DNA of 64,000 bases from Streptomyces sp. NBC_00690 (GTDB lineage: Bacteria > Actinomycetota > Actinomycetes > Streptomycetales > Streptomycetaceae). The notes under the pieces were generated by a model. It was not told where the DNA came from. It searched no databases and saw only the letters and a program-made list of their open reading frames with translations. Where the stretch lies: contig NZ_CP109009.1 of assembly GCF_036226685.1 (NCBI RefSeq), positions 4,278,001 through 4,342,000 of the forward strand. The letters are read 5' to 3'. Positions 45,164 to 54,273 of the stretch are shown here, one piece after another (positions within the stretch are counted from its first letter, which is position 1; each line of letters begins with the position of its first letter). The translations under genes were made by a program, and so were the position numbers.

Positions 45164-45237
45164 GGGTGAACCTCTCGGCGGGGATTGCTTCTGGCTGCTT
45201 GCTGCTACTCGAACCCGATGACCTCTGAGCTAGATGC

Positions 45238-45528
45238 TCAGTGGGTCTCGGGACGAAGGACCTTGGTCCGGAGGACCGACTCGTTCAGGTTCATCTGGCG
45301 GTCGAGCTCCTTGACGACCGCAGGCTCGGCCTGCAGGTCGATGACCGAGTAGATGCCCTCGGGCTTCTTCTTGATCTCGTAAGCGAGACGACGACGGCCC
45401 CAGGTGTCGACCTTCTCAACCTTTCCACTGCCCTCACGGACAACGGAGAGGAAGTTCTCGATCAGGGGGGAGACAGAGCGCTCCTCCAGATCGGGGTCGA
45501 GGATGACCATCACCTCGTAGTGACGCAT
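45238..45528 (-). CDS. rpsF: 30S ribosomal protein S6
   Basis: S6, 96 residues, begins [19 protein letters not shown] and contains [16 protein letters not shown]. The ATG at 45528 has the strong ribosome site AAAGGAGGTGGG just upstream; upstream in-frame codons are not used. It is the first gene of rpsF-ssb-rpsR-rplI. The promoter lies in the 280-bp gap shared with the divergent small membrane protein gene. Confidence 0.98.
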   Translation of the reverse strand: MRHYEVMVILDPDLEERSVSPLIENFLSVVREGSGKVEKVDTWGRRRLAYEIKKKPEGIYSVIDLQAEPAVVKELDRQMNLNESVLRTKVLRPETH

Positions 45529-45808
45529 GTAGAACCCACCTCCTTTGGACTCAGCGGCCACGGTCGTTCCGTGGCAGGAGGGTCGTGATGCGTTGCAACA
45601 GTGACTGAGTCAACCAGTCGCCACTGACAATCGCGGGCGATCGTCCTCCGGACTGGCCAGAGACTCGACAGACACTGGTGCAGACCGTACAGAGTACCCG
45701 TAGAGGTGCGTCCGGTTGAAATCCTGTGGGGAGGAGACGCAATCTGTACACATCGGGTGTGCGCGGGGCTACGAAGCGCCGCGCTCCGGCTACGCCAGGA
45801 GGTGCTCC

Positions 45809-46126
45809 ATGGCACAAGCAATGCGACGCCATCCGTCCACGAATTCCCTCTTCGCCACGGATGGCAAGCCCCACCCCCTTCAGGACACCCTCGTCGCGGT
45901 GACTCTGGTCCTCGGGGTCGTCGCCTTCATCACCGCGATGTTCCACAGCCTGCATCTGCTCAGCTCATGGGCCGGGCTGGTGGGGATCCTGACCGGTGGC
46001 TACGGACAGTTCATCTCCGTCACCACGCGTGAACGGACCGCACTGATCATCGGACTCGGCGCATCCGCCTTCGGCTTCTTCCTCGGAATGGCGCACGGCG
46101 GCCTCTTCGGCGGAGTCCTCGGGTGA
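45809..46126 (+). CDS. Small hypothetical membrane protein
   Basis: A 105-residue protein with three predicted membrane segments: TLVAVTLVLGVVAFITAMFH, LSSWAGLVGILTGGYGQF and ALIIGLGASAFGFFLGMAHG. The basic N-terminus is cytoplasmic. AGGAGG lies 6 nt before the ATG at 45809, strong support for the start. It is divergent from rpsF and 162 bp upstream of femX. I do not know its function. Confidence 0.87.
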   Translation: MAQAMRRHPSTNSLFATDGKPHPLQDTLVAVTLVLGVVAFITAMFHSLHLLSSWAGLVGILTGGYGQFISVTTRERTALIIGLGASAFGFFLGMAHGGLFGGVLG

Positions 46127-46288
46127 GCGACGGCTGAGCAGAGGAGACTCAAGCCGCGAGCAAAGCCGCCGGCCACCTCCTAGGCGACGGCACACGGCCA
46201 TTCGGGGCGCTCCCCCAGCGCAGTAGGCTTCGGCCCGAGAGCCGGAGCCCCTGACCCATGGGGACATACCTGCTGAGGAGCGCCCCAC

Positions 46289-47407
46289 ATGAGCCTGACC
46301 CTGAGGACCATCAGCCGAGAGCAGCATCTGGCGTACATCCAGTCCCTGCCGTCGGCAAGTCACTGCCAGGTCCCGGCATGGGCCGATGTGAAGACGGAAT
46401 GGCGCTCGGAGAACCTCGGTTGGTTCGACAAGAACGGCCAGCTCGTGGGTGCCGGTCTGGTGCTGTACCGCCAGCTCCCCAAGATCAAGCGGTATCTCGC
46501 TTATCTGCCCGAGGGTCCGGTCATCAACTGGTACGCGCCCAATCTGGACGACTGGCTCCGGCCGATGCTCGCCCACCTCAAGCAACAGGGCGCGTTCTCC
46601 GTGAAGATGGGGCCACCGGTCGTGATCCGGCGTTGGGACGCACCGGCCATCAAGGCGGGTATCCAGGACCCGGATGTGAAGCGGCTGCGGGACGTGGACG
46701 CGACGCACATCGAGCCCCGGGCCTTCGAAGTGGCCGACCGGCTGCGGAAGATGGGCTGGCAGCAGGGCGACGACGGCGGGGCCGGCTTCGGCGACGTCCA
46801 GCCCCGGTACGTCTATCAGGTCCCGCTGGCGAACCGGTCCCTCGACGATGTCCTCAAGGGCTTCAACCAGTTGTGGCGTCGCAACATCAAGAAGGCCGAG
46901 AAGGCCGGCGTCGAGGTCGTCCAGGGCGGCTACCAGGACCTTGAGGAATGGCAGCGGCTCTACGAGATCACCGCGATCCGCGACCGGTTCCGCCCCCGCC
47001 CCCTGTCCTACTTCCAGCGCATGTGGCAGGTCCTCAACACCGAGGACCCCAACCGCATGCGGCTGTACTTCGCTCGCCACAACGGTGTGAACCTGTCCGC
47101 GGCGACGATGCTCGTCGTCGGCGGCCACGTCTGGTACTCGTACGGCGCGTCGGACAACATCGGGCGGGAGGTCCGGCCCTCGAACGCGATGCAGTGGCGG
47201 ATGCTGCGCGACGCCTACGCCATGGGTGCGACCGTCTACGACCTGCGTGGAATCAGCGATTCCCTCGATGAGACCGACCACCTCTTCGGTCTGATCCAGT
47301 TCAAGGTCGGCACGGGCGGAGAGGCTGTCGAATACGTCGGCGAATGGGACTTCCCGCTCAACAAACTGCTGCACAAGGCCCTCGACATGTATATGTCGCG
47401 CCGCTGA
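46289..47407 (+). CDS. femX: Lipid II:glycine glycyltransferase FemX (Fem/VanK family)
   Basis: FemX uses glycyl-tRNA to add the first glycine of the interpeptide bridge to lipid II in Streptomyces. The 372-residue protein has the two GNAT-like Fem domains, with HCQVPAWADVKTEWRS, RQLPKIKRYLAYLPEGPVI and the conserved IKKAEKAGVEV region. The late YDLRGISDSLDETDHLFGL block, Fem-type FK and G-rich end are also present. It acts on the cytoplasmic face. An alanine-racemase-like gene follows 104 bp downstream in the same direction. Confidence 0.93.
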   Translation: MSLTLRTISREQHLAYIQSLPSASHCQVPAWADVKTEWRSENLGWFDKNGQLVGAGLVLYRQLPKIKRYLAYLPEGPVINWYAPNLDDWLRPMLAHLKQQGAFSVKMGPPVVIRRWDAPAIKAGIQDPDVKRLRDVDATHIEPRAFEVADRLRKMGWQQGDDGGAGFGDVQPRYVYQVPLANRSLDDVLKGFNQLWRRNIKKAEKAGVEVVQGGYQDLEEWQRLYEITAIRDRFRPRPLSYFQRMWQVLNTEDPNRMRLYFARHNGVNLSAATMLVVGGHVWYSYGASDNIGREVRPSNAMQWRMLRDAYAMGATVYDLRGISDSLDETDHLFGLIQFKVGTGGEAVEYVGEWDFPLNKLLHKALDMYMSRR

Positions 47408-47511
47408 CGCGTCCCGCGCCGCAGACGTCCTGCGCACCCACGCCGTAACCTCGTAGTTCTTGTCCACACCTCTGATACACCGCAGCCACCAGAAAGGTTC
47501 CGGGCCGGCAC

Positions 47512-48543
47512 ATGGCGCTCTCCCTCTACGTCGACACCACGCGCTGGCGGGCGCACCAGAAGTCTGTGATCGACCAGTTCCCCGGTCTGGTGCCGGTCTG
47601 CAAAGGAAACGGCTATGGCTTCGGCCATGAGCGGCTCGCCGAAGAGGCATCCCGATTCGGCTCCGACATGCTGGCCGTCGGCACCACCTACGAAGCCGCC
47701 CGGATCAAGGACTGGTTCAGCGGCGATCTGCTGGTCCTGACCCCGTTCCGCCGCGGCGAGGAGCCCGTTCCGCTACCCGATCGGGTCATCCGCTCGGTCT
47801 CCTCCGTTGACGGCGTGCACGCCCTCGTGGGAGCACGCGTCGTCATCGAGTGCATGAGTTCCATGAAGCGCCACGGCGTCCTGGAGCAGGACCTGGGGCA
47901 ACTGGCCGCCGCCATAGAGGACGTACGGCTGGAGGGTTTCGCGATCCATCTGCCGCTGGACCGGACGGACGGCTCCGACGCCGTCGAAGAGGTCATCGGC
48001 TGGATGGACCGGCTCCGAGCTGCACGGCTGCCGCTGCACACCATGTTCGTCAGCCATCTGCGCGCTGAAGAGCTCGCCCGGCTGCGTCAACAGTTCCCGC
48101 AGACCCGGTTCCGCGCCCGTATCGGCACTCGGCTATGGCTCGGCGACCATGACTCGACCGAGTACCGCGGTTCCGTACTCGACGTCACGCGCGTCGCAAA
48201 GGGTGACCGTTTTGGATACCGGCAGCAGAAGGCGGCGTCCGACGGCTGGTTGGTCGTCGTCGCAGGCGGAACGTCCCATGGAGTCGGGCTGGAGGCCCCC
48301 AAGGCCCTACACGGTGTGATGCCCCGCGCCAAGGGTGTCGCCCGGGCCGGCTTGGCGACGGTCAACCGGAACCTGGCCCCCTTCGTCTGGGCGGGCAAGC
48401 AGCGCTGGTTCGCCGAGCCTCCGCACATGCAGGTGTCGATCCTCTTCGTGCCCTCGGACGCCCAGGAACCCCGCGTGGGCGACGAACTGGTGGCCCATCT
48501 GCGGCACACCACCACCCAGTTCGACCGGATCGTCGACCGCTGA
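47512..48543 (+). CDS. Alanine racemase-like PLP protein linked to femX
   Basis: A 343-residue protein with an alanine-racemase N-terminal TIM barrel. Lys31 in PVCKGNGYGFG matches the PLP lysine of Alr (KANAYGHG type). Barrel segments VIECMSSMKRHGV and FRARIGTRLWLG follow. The C-terminal domain is shorter and has GWLVVVAGGTSHGVGLEAP where Alr carries the catalytic tyrosine motif GYADGYPR. The second acid/base residue therefore seems lost, and a racemase role is doubtful. Its position after femX suggests a role in cell-wall amino acid supply or control. A TTGTCCACA 9-mer lies at 47460-47468. Confidence 0.83.
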   Translation: MALSLYVDTTRWRAHQKSVIDQFPGLVPVCKGNGYGFGHERLAEEASRFGSDMLAVGTTYEAARIKDWFSGDLLVLTPFRRGEEPVPLPDRVIRSVSSVDGVHALVGARVVIECMSSMKRHGVLEQDLGQLAAAIEDVRLEGFAIHLPLDRTDGSDAVEEVIGWMDRLRAARLPLHTMFVSHLRAEELARLRQQFPQTRFRARIGTRLWLGDHDSTEYRGSVLDVTRVAKGDRFGYRQQKAASDGWLVVVAGGTSHGVGLEAPKALHGVMPRAKGVARAGLATVNRNLAPFVWAGKQRWFAEPPHMQVSILFVPSDAQEPRVGDELVAHLRHTTTQFDRIVDR

Positions 48544-48704
48544 CCTCCTCGTACCTGCCCTGACCAGGGCACATCGGCCTCGGGCGCTGAGACCCGGGGC
48601 CGGTGCCGTCCAGGCGAGAACACCGGCAGAACCGGGCTTGTCAGACACATCCCGTCTGGTCTGCGACGCCCTGCGGACGGACGCCGCTCCTGGTCGGACA
48701 CGAC

Positions 48705-50222
48705 CTAGAGCAGTCGCGAACCGCCCCCGCCACCCCAGCCGCTGGGCTGCTCGGGCGCCACGCCCCAGTCCACCTTGACGCCGTCCACCGGTTCCTCGAC
48801 CTTCCCGGTGTCCCGGACCAGCGCGAAGACATCGGCAGCGCCGTCCAGGACTCCACCGGACGGATCGTCCGACCCGTCCTGGCGCACCCCGTCCCGCTCC
48901 GGCAGCAGGATGTCGCGGACCACCAGCGCACACAGATACAGCGTCCCCAACAGATGCAGGGCGATGGCGACCTGGTATCCCTCGGGCGGCAGGCCCTGGT
49001 GCTTGTCGCCCGTCGTGTACGCGAGGTACATCCAGATCCCCAGGAAGTACATGACCTCGCACGTCTGCCAGATCAGGAAGTCGCGCCAGCGCGGCCTGGC
49101 GAGCGCTGCCAGCGGGATCAGCCACAGCACGTACTGCGGCGAGTAGACCTTGTTGGTGAGGATGAACGCGGCCACCACCAGGAAGGCCAGCTGGGCGAAC
49201 CGGGGCCTGCGGGGAGCTGCCAGCGCGAGGGCTGCGATCCCGGCGCACGCGAGCAGCATCAGCAGCGTGGCGTAGGTGTTGACCGTTTCGACCGCGATGG
49301 GCGACTTGGTGCGTTCGGTGATGATCAGCCAGAACGAGCCGAAGTCGATCTGCCGCTCCTGACTGAACGTATAGAACTTCTTCCACCCCTCGGGCGCCAA
49401 CACCATCACCGGGACGTTCACCACCAGCCAGGCCCCTGCCGCCCCCAGGGTCGCAGTGGCAAACTCGCGCCACTTCCCCGTCCGCCAGCACAGCAGGAAA
49501 AGCGGGCCGAGCAGCAGTGCGGGATAGAGCTTGGCCGCGGTCGCCAGCCCGATGAGGATGCCGAAGGCCAGCGGCCTGCTCCGCGACCACATGAGCATCG
49601 CCGCGGCGGTGAGCGCCACGGCCAGCAGGTCCCAGTTGATGGTCGCGGTCAGCGCGAAGGCCGGCGCCAGGGCCACCAGCAGTGCGTCCCAGGGCCGTCG
49701 GCGGTGCGTACGGGCGACGCAGACCGCAAGGATCGCGGTGCAGATCATCAACATGCCGGCGTTGATCATCCAGTACACCTGCTCCTGGTGCTGGATCGAC
49801 CCCTCGGCGAGATTCAGCCAGGAGGCGACCTGCATAAAGAGCCCCGTCAGTACGGGGTACTCCAGGAACTCCATGTCGCCGGGCAACCGGTCGAAGTAGG
49901 GGATGAGCCCTTCCGAGAAGCCGCGTCCCAGATACAGATGCGGAATGTCGGAGTAGCAGGCGTGGGTGTACTGCGAACTGGCTCCCCGGAACCAGGCCCA
50001 GTTGTAGCAGGGCATCTTCTGCACCATCCCCAGGGCGAACATCCCCAGGGCGACCAGCGCGACAACGCGTACGGGAGTGAACGGCCCGGTGCTACGGCGC
50101 TGGGCCCAGCGACCGAGGGGACCACCGATCAGTTCGCTGCCGGCGGCTGCGATGGAGTCCCGCCGGGTGGGACGTACGTCCGGCCGGTCCTGGGGCACGG
50201 TGGTCTTCTCTGTGCTGGGCAT
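48705..50222 (-). CDS. GT87-type integral membrane glycosyltransferase
   Basis: A polyprenyl-phosphomannose-type glycosyltransferase candidate (DUF2029/GT87 family), 505 residues. About ten to twelve membrane helices are visible, with the first extracytoplasmic loop carrying acidic residues (LPGDMEFLEYPVLTGLFMQV). AAKLYPALLLGPLFLL and TNKVYSPQYVLWLIPLAALA are family hallmarks. A Gly-rich cytoplasmic tail ends GGGGGSRLL. The start is ATG 50222, with AGGA upstream; ATG 50231 is close by. It follows the PBP gene in the same direction (136 bp), separated by a terminator. Confidence 0.87.
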   Translation of the reverse strand: MPSTEKTTVPQDRPDVRPTRRDSIAAAGSELIGGPLGRWAQRRSTGPFTPVRVVALVALGMFALGMVQKMPCYNWAWFRGASSQYTHACYSDIPHLYLGRGFSEGLIPYFDRLPGDMEFLEYPVLTGLFMQVASWLNLAEGSIQHQEQVYWMINAGMLMICTAILAVCVARTHRRRPWDALLVALAPAFALTATINWDLLAVALTAAAMLMWSRSRPLAFGILIGLATAAKLYPALLLGPLFLLCWRTGKWREFATATLGAAGAWLVVNVPVMVLAPEGWKKFYTFSQERQIDFGSFWLIITERTKSPIAVETVNTYATLLMLLACAGIAALALAAPRRPRFAQLAFLVVAAFILTNKVYSPQYVLWLIPLAALARPRWRDFLIWQTCEVMYFLGIWMYLAYTTGDKHQGLPPEGYQVAIALHLLGTLYLCALVVRDILLPERDGVRQDGSDDPSGGVLDGAADVFALVRDTGKVEEPVDGVKVDWGVAPEQPSGWGGGGGSRLL

Positions 50223-50303
50223 GGTGCTCATCCTGCCGTACGGCACCGACTGCGCCGTCACGGTCCGCCAAGACAGGCGCCCGTGGCCATGACACCACGC
50301 AGA

Positions 50304-50339
50304 AGTGCCCCACACCGATCACCACCGGTGTGGGGCACT
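50304..50339 (-). terminator. Terminator after the PBP gene
   Basis: A perfect 14-bp stem (50304-50317 with 50326-50339) and 8-nt loop lie 20 bp after the penicillin-binding protein stop. Confidence 0.85.
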
Positions 50340-50358
50340 GCCATCCGACGACCGTCGA

Positions 50359-53139
50359 TCAGCCGTCCGGTCCTCCGAGCCATCCACCGCCCTTGCTACC
50401 GGGCCCACCCGAGCCCGATGGCGAGGGACTGGTGCTGGGACCCGGTCCTCCGCTGCTGTCGCCGTCTCCGGAACCGCCGTTGCCGGAACCGCCCGGATCA
50501 CCGCCTTCGGAGCCACCCGGTTCACCGCAGTCCAGTCCCCACGGGTCACACGATTCACTCGCCGAAGGAGACGGCGAAGGCGAAGGCTTCGGGGTCTTCG
50601 ACGGGGACGGGCTCTCGACGGGCTTCTCGGACTCCGACTCGGTCGGTTCCGGCTGCGGGGTCGGCGCCGGACTCTCGGCGCCACCGCCCCAGACAGCCTC
50701 ACCGATGGGTTCGGGCTTCGGGAACGTCAGCTTCGGCTCGCCCTTGAGCGCCTTGGTCATGTAGCGCTTCCAGATCTCCGAGGGGAAGGACGATCCGTGG
50801 ACCTTCTTCTTGCCACCGGTGCCGTACATCATCTCGAAGGAACGCTCTTTGTTCTTCTCGTCCGAGTCGAGGCGGAACATGTCGATCGCAGTCGACAGCT
50901 GAGGGGTGTAGCCCACGAACCACGCCGACTTGTTGCCGTCGGTCGTACCGGTCTTGCCCGCCACCTGACGCCCCGGGAGACGGGCGTTCCTACCGGTGCC
51001 CTCCTCCTCGTCGACCACGTCCCTCAGCACGTCGGTCACCGTATGGGCGACGTTCGCGGGGAACGCTCCCGTCGGCTCGTCCTTGTGCTTGTAGATGGTG
51101 ACGGACTCCTTCTTGACCTCCTGCACCGAGTACGGATCGCGCTGCTGGCCGTTGGCCGCGAAGGTTCCGTACGCGCCCGCCATCCGGATGGCGCTCGGGG
51201 TGGAGATGCCGATGGAGAACGACGGCACGTTGGACTTGTCCAGAGAGGTCTCCAGCAGACCGGCCTTGACCGCGGAATCCCGCACCTGGGGGATGCCGAT
51301 GTCCATGCCGAGCTGGACGAAGGGAGAGTTCGCGGAGACGACCATCGACTCACGGAGATTGAGGTCCTCGTAGGACTTGTCCCGGTCGTTGACCTGCAAC
51401 CACTCCTTGCCCTCCTCGTTCCGCCAGATCGATCCGTCGTAGCGCTTGATCTTCAGCTTGTTCTTGCCGCTGTAGACGCTCTTGTCGGGGTCGACGATCT
51501 TGCGCTCTTCCAGCGACTGGTTCTCGCTGAGCTCGGGATCGCGAACCCCGTCGGTCATCGCAGATGCGAGTACGAAGGGCTTGAACGTCGATCCGACCTG
51601 GGCGCCGGTCTCATTGGCGTTGTTGATGAAGTGCTTGGTGGCGTCCTCACCACCGTAAATCGCCACGATCTTCCCGGTGGCGGGCTCCACCGAAGCGCCG
51701 CCGAACTGCACGAAGGTGTCCGTGTCCGGGCGCTTCTTGGGGTCGATGTTCTCGTCATAGACGTCCTTGACCGTCTTGGCGAGCTTGTTGACCTTGTCCT
51801 GGTTGAAGGTCGTGCGGATCTCGTACCCGCCCTGGGCGAGCTCGTCGGCCGTCGGCTTGCCGCCGTTCTTGCTGAGGAAGCTGGCCTTGGCGAGGTCGAC
51901 CAGATAGCCGACCTGTCCGCTGAGGTTGGCGGCCTTCTTGACGGACTCGGGCATGGGATAGCCCTTTTGGAGGTACTTATCACGATCGGCGGAGTCAAGG
52001 TGATCGTCCTTGACCATCTCGCCGAGGATCCACTTCCACCGTTTGGTGGCCCGCTTCAGGTTCTTCTCCCGGGTGGCCGCGGGGTCGATGTCGATGGCCC
52101 CGGCCGGGTCGTAGTACGTCGGGCCCTTGAGCAGCGCCGTGAGCACCGCACTCTGGCTGGCGTCGAGGTCCTTGGCGTCCTTGTCGTAGTACGTACGGGC
52201 GGCGGCCTGGATGCCGTAGGCGCCGCGTCCGTAGTACGACGTGTTCAGATAGCCGGCCATGATGTCCTGCTTGTCCACCTCGTTATCGATCTTCATCGAG
52301 ATGAACAGTTCTTTGAACTTCCGGCTCAGGGTCTGCGACTGGTCCCGGAGCCGGTTGTTCTTCACGTACTGCTGGGTGATGGTGGAGCCGCCCTGGGTCT
52401 GGCCGCCCTTGGCCATGTTCACCAGGGCTCGACCGATGCCCATCGGGTCGATGCCCTCGTCCTCCCAGAACGTCTTGTTCTCCGCGGAGATCACCGCGTT
52501 CTGCATGTGCAGGGGGATCTGCTCGAAGGAGATGTTCTGCCGGTTGATCTCGCCGCCGGTGGCGGCCATCTGAGAACCGTCGTCCCAGAGGTAGACGTTG
52601 TTCTGTGCGGTCGCGCCCTTGTCCGGGTCGGGGATGCCCACCAGCGCGTAGCCGATTCCGCCCGCGACCATCATGAGACCGATGACGCCCAGGCTGACGC
52701 CGGTGGCGAGCTTCCAGGACGGCGCCCAACGGCGCCAGCCGTCCTTGCCACCCCGCGGGTAGTCGATGAACCGCCTCTTGCCGGGGTCGCCGCCGTGGCC
52801 TGACCCCCGAGCACCGCCGCCGCCTCCACCACCACGTCGACCGCCACGGCCACCCGCAGCCCCACCAGCGCCACCGTCGACCCGCCGACGGCCGGAGCCG
52901 CGCTGCTGGGCGGCACGACGGGCTTCGGCCCGGCTGGTGTATGTGCGGTCATCCCCCTGAGGCGTGGGCTCCGCGGGGGAACCGGGGGGAGAGTCCTGCC
53001 CGTAAGGGGCGGAAGGTGGCTCCGTAGTGCTACGCCGTGGCGGTGCTGCGCGACGGCCGGATGGCTGCTGGGCGGCGCGCCTGGCAGCCGCCCGCCCGCC
53101 ACCCTGCGGTTGTGGCGGTTTGCGACGGTGCTCGCTCAT
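50359..53139 (-). CDS. Class A penicillin-binding protein (transglycosylase-transpeptidase)
   Basis: A bifunctional peptidoglycan synthase of 926 residues. Residues 1-140 are a basic, Gly/Arg/Pro-rich cytoplasmic tail, and 143-168 a membrane anchor (LATGVSLGVIGLMMVAGGIG). The GT51 domain has the catalytic glutamate in ENKTFWEDEGID and RALVNMAKGGQTQGGSTITQ. The transpeptidase domain has STFK (GAQVGSTFKPF), SAN (SANSPFVQLG) and KTGT (AGKTGTTDGNKSAWFV). The Pro/Ser/Gly-rich C-terminal tail is extracytoplasmic. It is divergent from the padR gene and shares its operator region. Confidence 0.95.
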   Translation of the reverse strand: MSEHRRKPPQPQGGGRAAARRAAQQPSGRRAAPPRRSTTEPPSAPYGQDSPPGSPAEPTPQGDDRTYTSRAEARRAAQQRGSGRRRVDGGAGGAAGGRGGRRGGGGGGGARGSGHGGDPGKRRFIDYPRGGKDGWRRWAPSWKLATGVSLGVIGLMMVAGGIGYALVGIPDPDKGATAQNNVYLWDDGSQMAATGGEINRQNISFEQIPLHMQNAVISAENKTFWEDEGIDPMGIGRALVNMAKGGQTQGGSTITQQYVKNNRLRDQSQTLSRKFKELFISMKIDNEVDKQDIMAGYLNTSYYGRGAYGIQAAARTYYDKDAKDLDASQSAVLTALLKGPTYYDPAGAIDIDPAATREKNLKRATKRWKWILGEMVKDDHLDSADRDKYLQKGYPMPESVKKAANLSGQVGYLVDLAKASFLSKNGGKPTADELAQGGYEIRTTFNQDKVNKLAKTVKDVYDENIDPKKRPDTDTFVQFGGASVEPATGKIVAIYGGEDATKHFINNANETGAQVGSTFKPFVLASAMTDGVRDPELSENQSLEERKIVDPDKSVYSGKNKLKIKRYDGSIWRNEEGKEWLQVNDRDKSYEDLNLRESMVVSANSPFVQLGMDIGIPQVRDSAVKAGLLETSLDKSNVPSFSIGISTPSAIRMAGAYGTFAANGQQRDPYSVQEVKKESVTIYKHKDEPTGAFPANVAHTVTDVLRDVVDEEEGTGRNARLPGRQVAGKTGTTDGNKSAWFVGYTPQLSTAIDMFRLDSDEKNKERSFEMMYGTGGKKKVHGSSFPSEIWKRYMTKALKGEPKLTFPKPEPIGEAVWGGGAESPAPTPQPEPTESESEKPVESPSPSKTPKPSPSPSPSASESCDPWGLDCGEPGGSEGGDPGGSGNGGSGDGDSSGGPGPSTSPSPSGSGGPGSKGGGWLGGPDG

Positions 53140-53430
53140 CGAACGACTACTCCTCGGGCAGGCGAGACGCCTGGAAGCGGCAGTTGTGTTCCGGGCCCCC
53201 GGAATGGATACGGACCAGACCAGACAAAGGTCTCATCCTCTGAGCACCCACGGCATTGACGTCTGCAGGCATCCCATGGTTCCCGGTGGTCGGCATCCGC
53301 ACAGACTACGCACGGTCAAAGCTCCTCTAGCACTGAAGTTCATCCCAAAACAGGCAAGTTGCTCAACATCATTTGGGGATGTGACGCCGTTCACCATGAG
53401 CCCCCTTGTCGCACGCCAGACCTCGTCATA

Positions 53431-53465
53431 TCGTGCTGATGTATCGACTCGATACATCAGCACGA
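53431..53465. promoter_or_regulatory. 17-bp perfect inverted repeat, probable PadR operator
   Basis: The arms TCGTGCTGATGTATCGA (53431-53447) and TCGATACATCAGCACGA (53449-53465) flank one central C. The repeat lies 29 bp before the padR ATG, in the 355-bp gap (53140-53494) between the divergent PBP and padR genes. The ATGTAT...ATACAT core is typical of PadR operators. The rest of the gap shows no gene. Confidence 0.8.
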
Positions 53466-53494
53466 CATAAGCAGCCGGGCGAACGAAGGCGAGG

Positions 53495-54214
53495 ATGATG
53501 AGCAGACGCTCCGGCATCCTTGAGTTCGCCGTGCTCGGCTTGCTCCGCGAGGCCCCGATGCACGGGTATGAGCTGCGCAAACGGCTCAACACCTCACTGG
53601 GAATCTTCCGGGCCTTCAGTTACGGGACCCTCTACCCCTGCCTCAAGACGCTGGTCGCCAACGGCTGGTTGATCGAGGAACCGGGAAGCGCTCTAGAGGA
53701 CGCCCTGGCCGCTTCACTCTCAGGGCGCCGCGCCAAGATCGTCTACCGGTTGACGGCGGAAGGTAAAGACCACTTCGAGGAACTGCTCTCCCACACCGGC
53801 CCGGACAGCTGGGAGGACGAGCACTTCGCGGCTCGCTTCGCCTTCTTCGGGCAGACGGAGCGCGAGGTGCGGATGCGCGTGCTGGAAGGTAGGCGCAGCC
53901 GGCTGGAGGAACGGCTGGAGAAGATGCGCGCCTCCCTGGCACGAACCCGCGAGCGTCTCGACGACTACACCCTTGAGCTCCAGCGGCACGGCATGGAGTC
54001 CGTGGAACGCGAAGTGCGCTGGTTGAACGAGCTCATCGAGAGCGAGCGGGCGGGACGGGACCAACGGCGGCCCTCCTTGGACAGCTCGCCTCAACACGAC
54101 AACACAACTGGGTCGGCGGACGGCCTGCCTCGGCTCGGGAGCTCCGAGTCCACCGAGGGCATGCCCTCAGGACCGGACACCCCTCCGAATCCGTCCAACG
54201 ACACCGTCAACTGA
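53495..54214 (+). CDS. PadR family transcriptional regulator
   Basis: A 239-residue PadR regulator of the larger (subfamily 1) type. The winged helix at residues 1-90 has [20 protein letters not shown] and the PadR hallmark [18 protein letters not shown] long coiled-coil dimer domain follows ([20 protein letters not shown]), and the tail is Ser/Gly/Thr-rich and disordered. The ATG at 53495 or 53498 follows GAAGGCGAGG. It probably represses itself through the palindrome upstream. The ino1 gene starts 59 bp downstream in the same direction. Confidence 0.92.
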   Translation: MMSRRSGILEFAVLGLLREAPMHGYELRKRLNTSLGIFRAFSYGTLYPCLKTLVANGWLIEEPGSALEDALAASLSGRRAKIVYRLTAEGKDHFEELLSHTGPDSWEDEHFAARFAFFGQTEREVRMRVLEGRRSRLEERLEKMRASLARTRERLDDYTLELQRHGMESVEREVRWLNELIESERAGRDQRRPSLDSSPQHDNTTGSADGLPRLGSSESTEGMPSGPDTPPNPSNDTVN

Positions 54215-54273
54215 GACCCCGCGGTCCGCAGGGTCTCATCCGGAATACCGAGAACAAACAGGGAGCAACCGGA

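Noticed and set aside
45184..45232. tRNA-like string on the minus strand between rpsF and ssb (CTAGCTCAGAGG and GGGTTCGAGT)
   Set aside because: The D-arm-like and T-arm-like pieces are only a few bases apart, with no anticodon arm and no acceptor stem. It is probably coincidence in a ribosomal leader.
50305..52803. An 832-codon open frame on the plus strand
   Set aside because: It is antisense to the penicillin-binding protein gene, which has all catalytic motifs. The plus frame has none.
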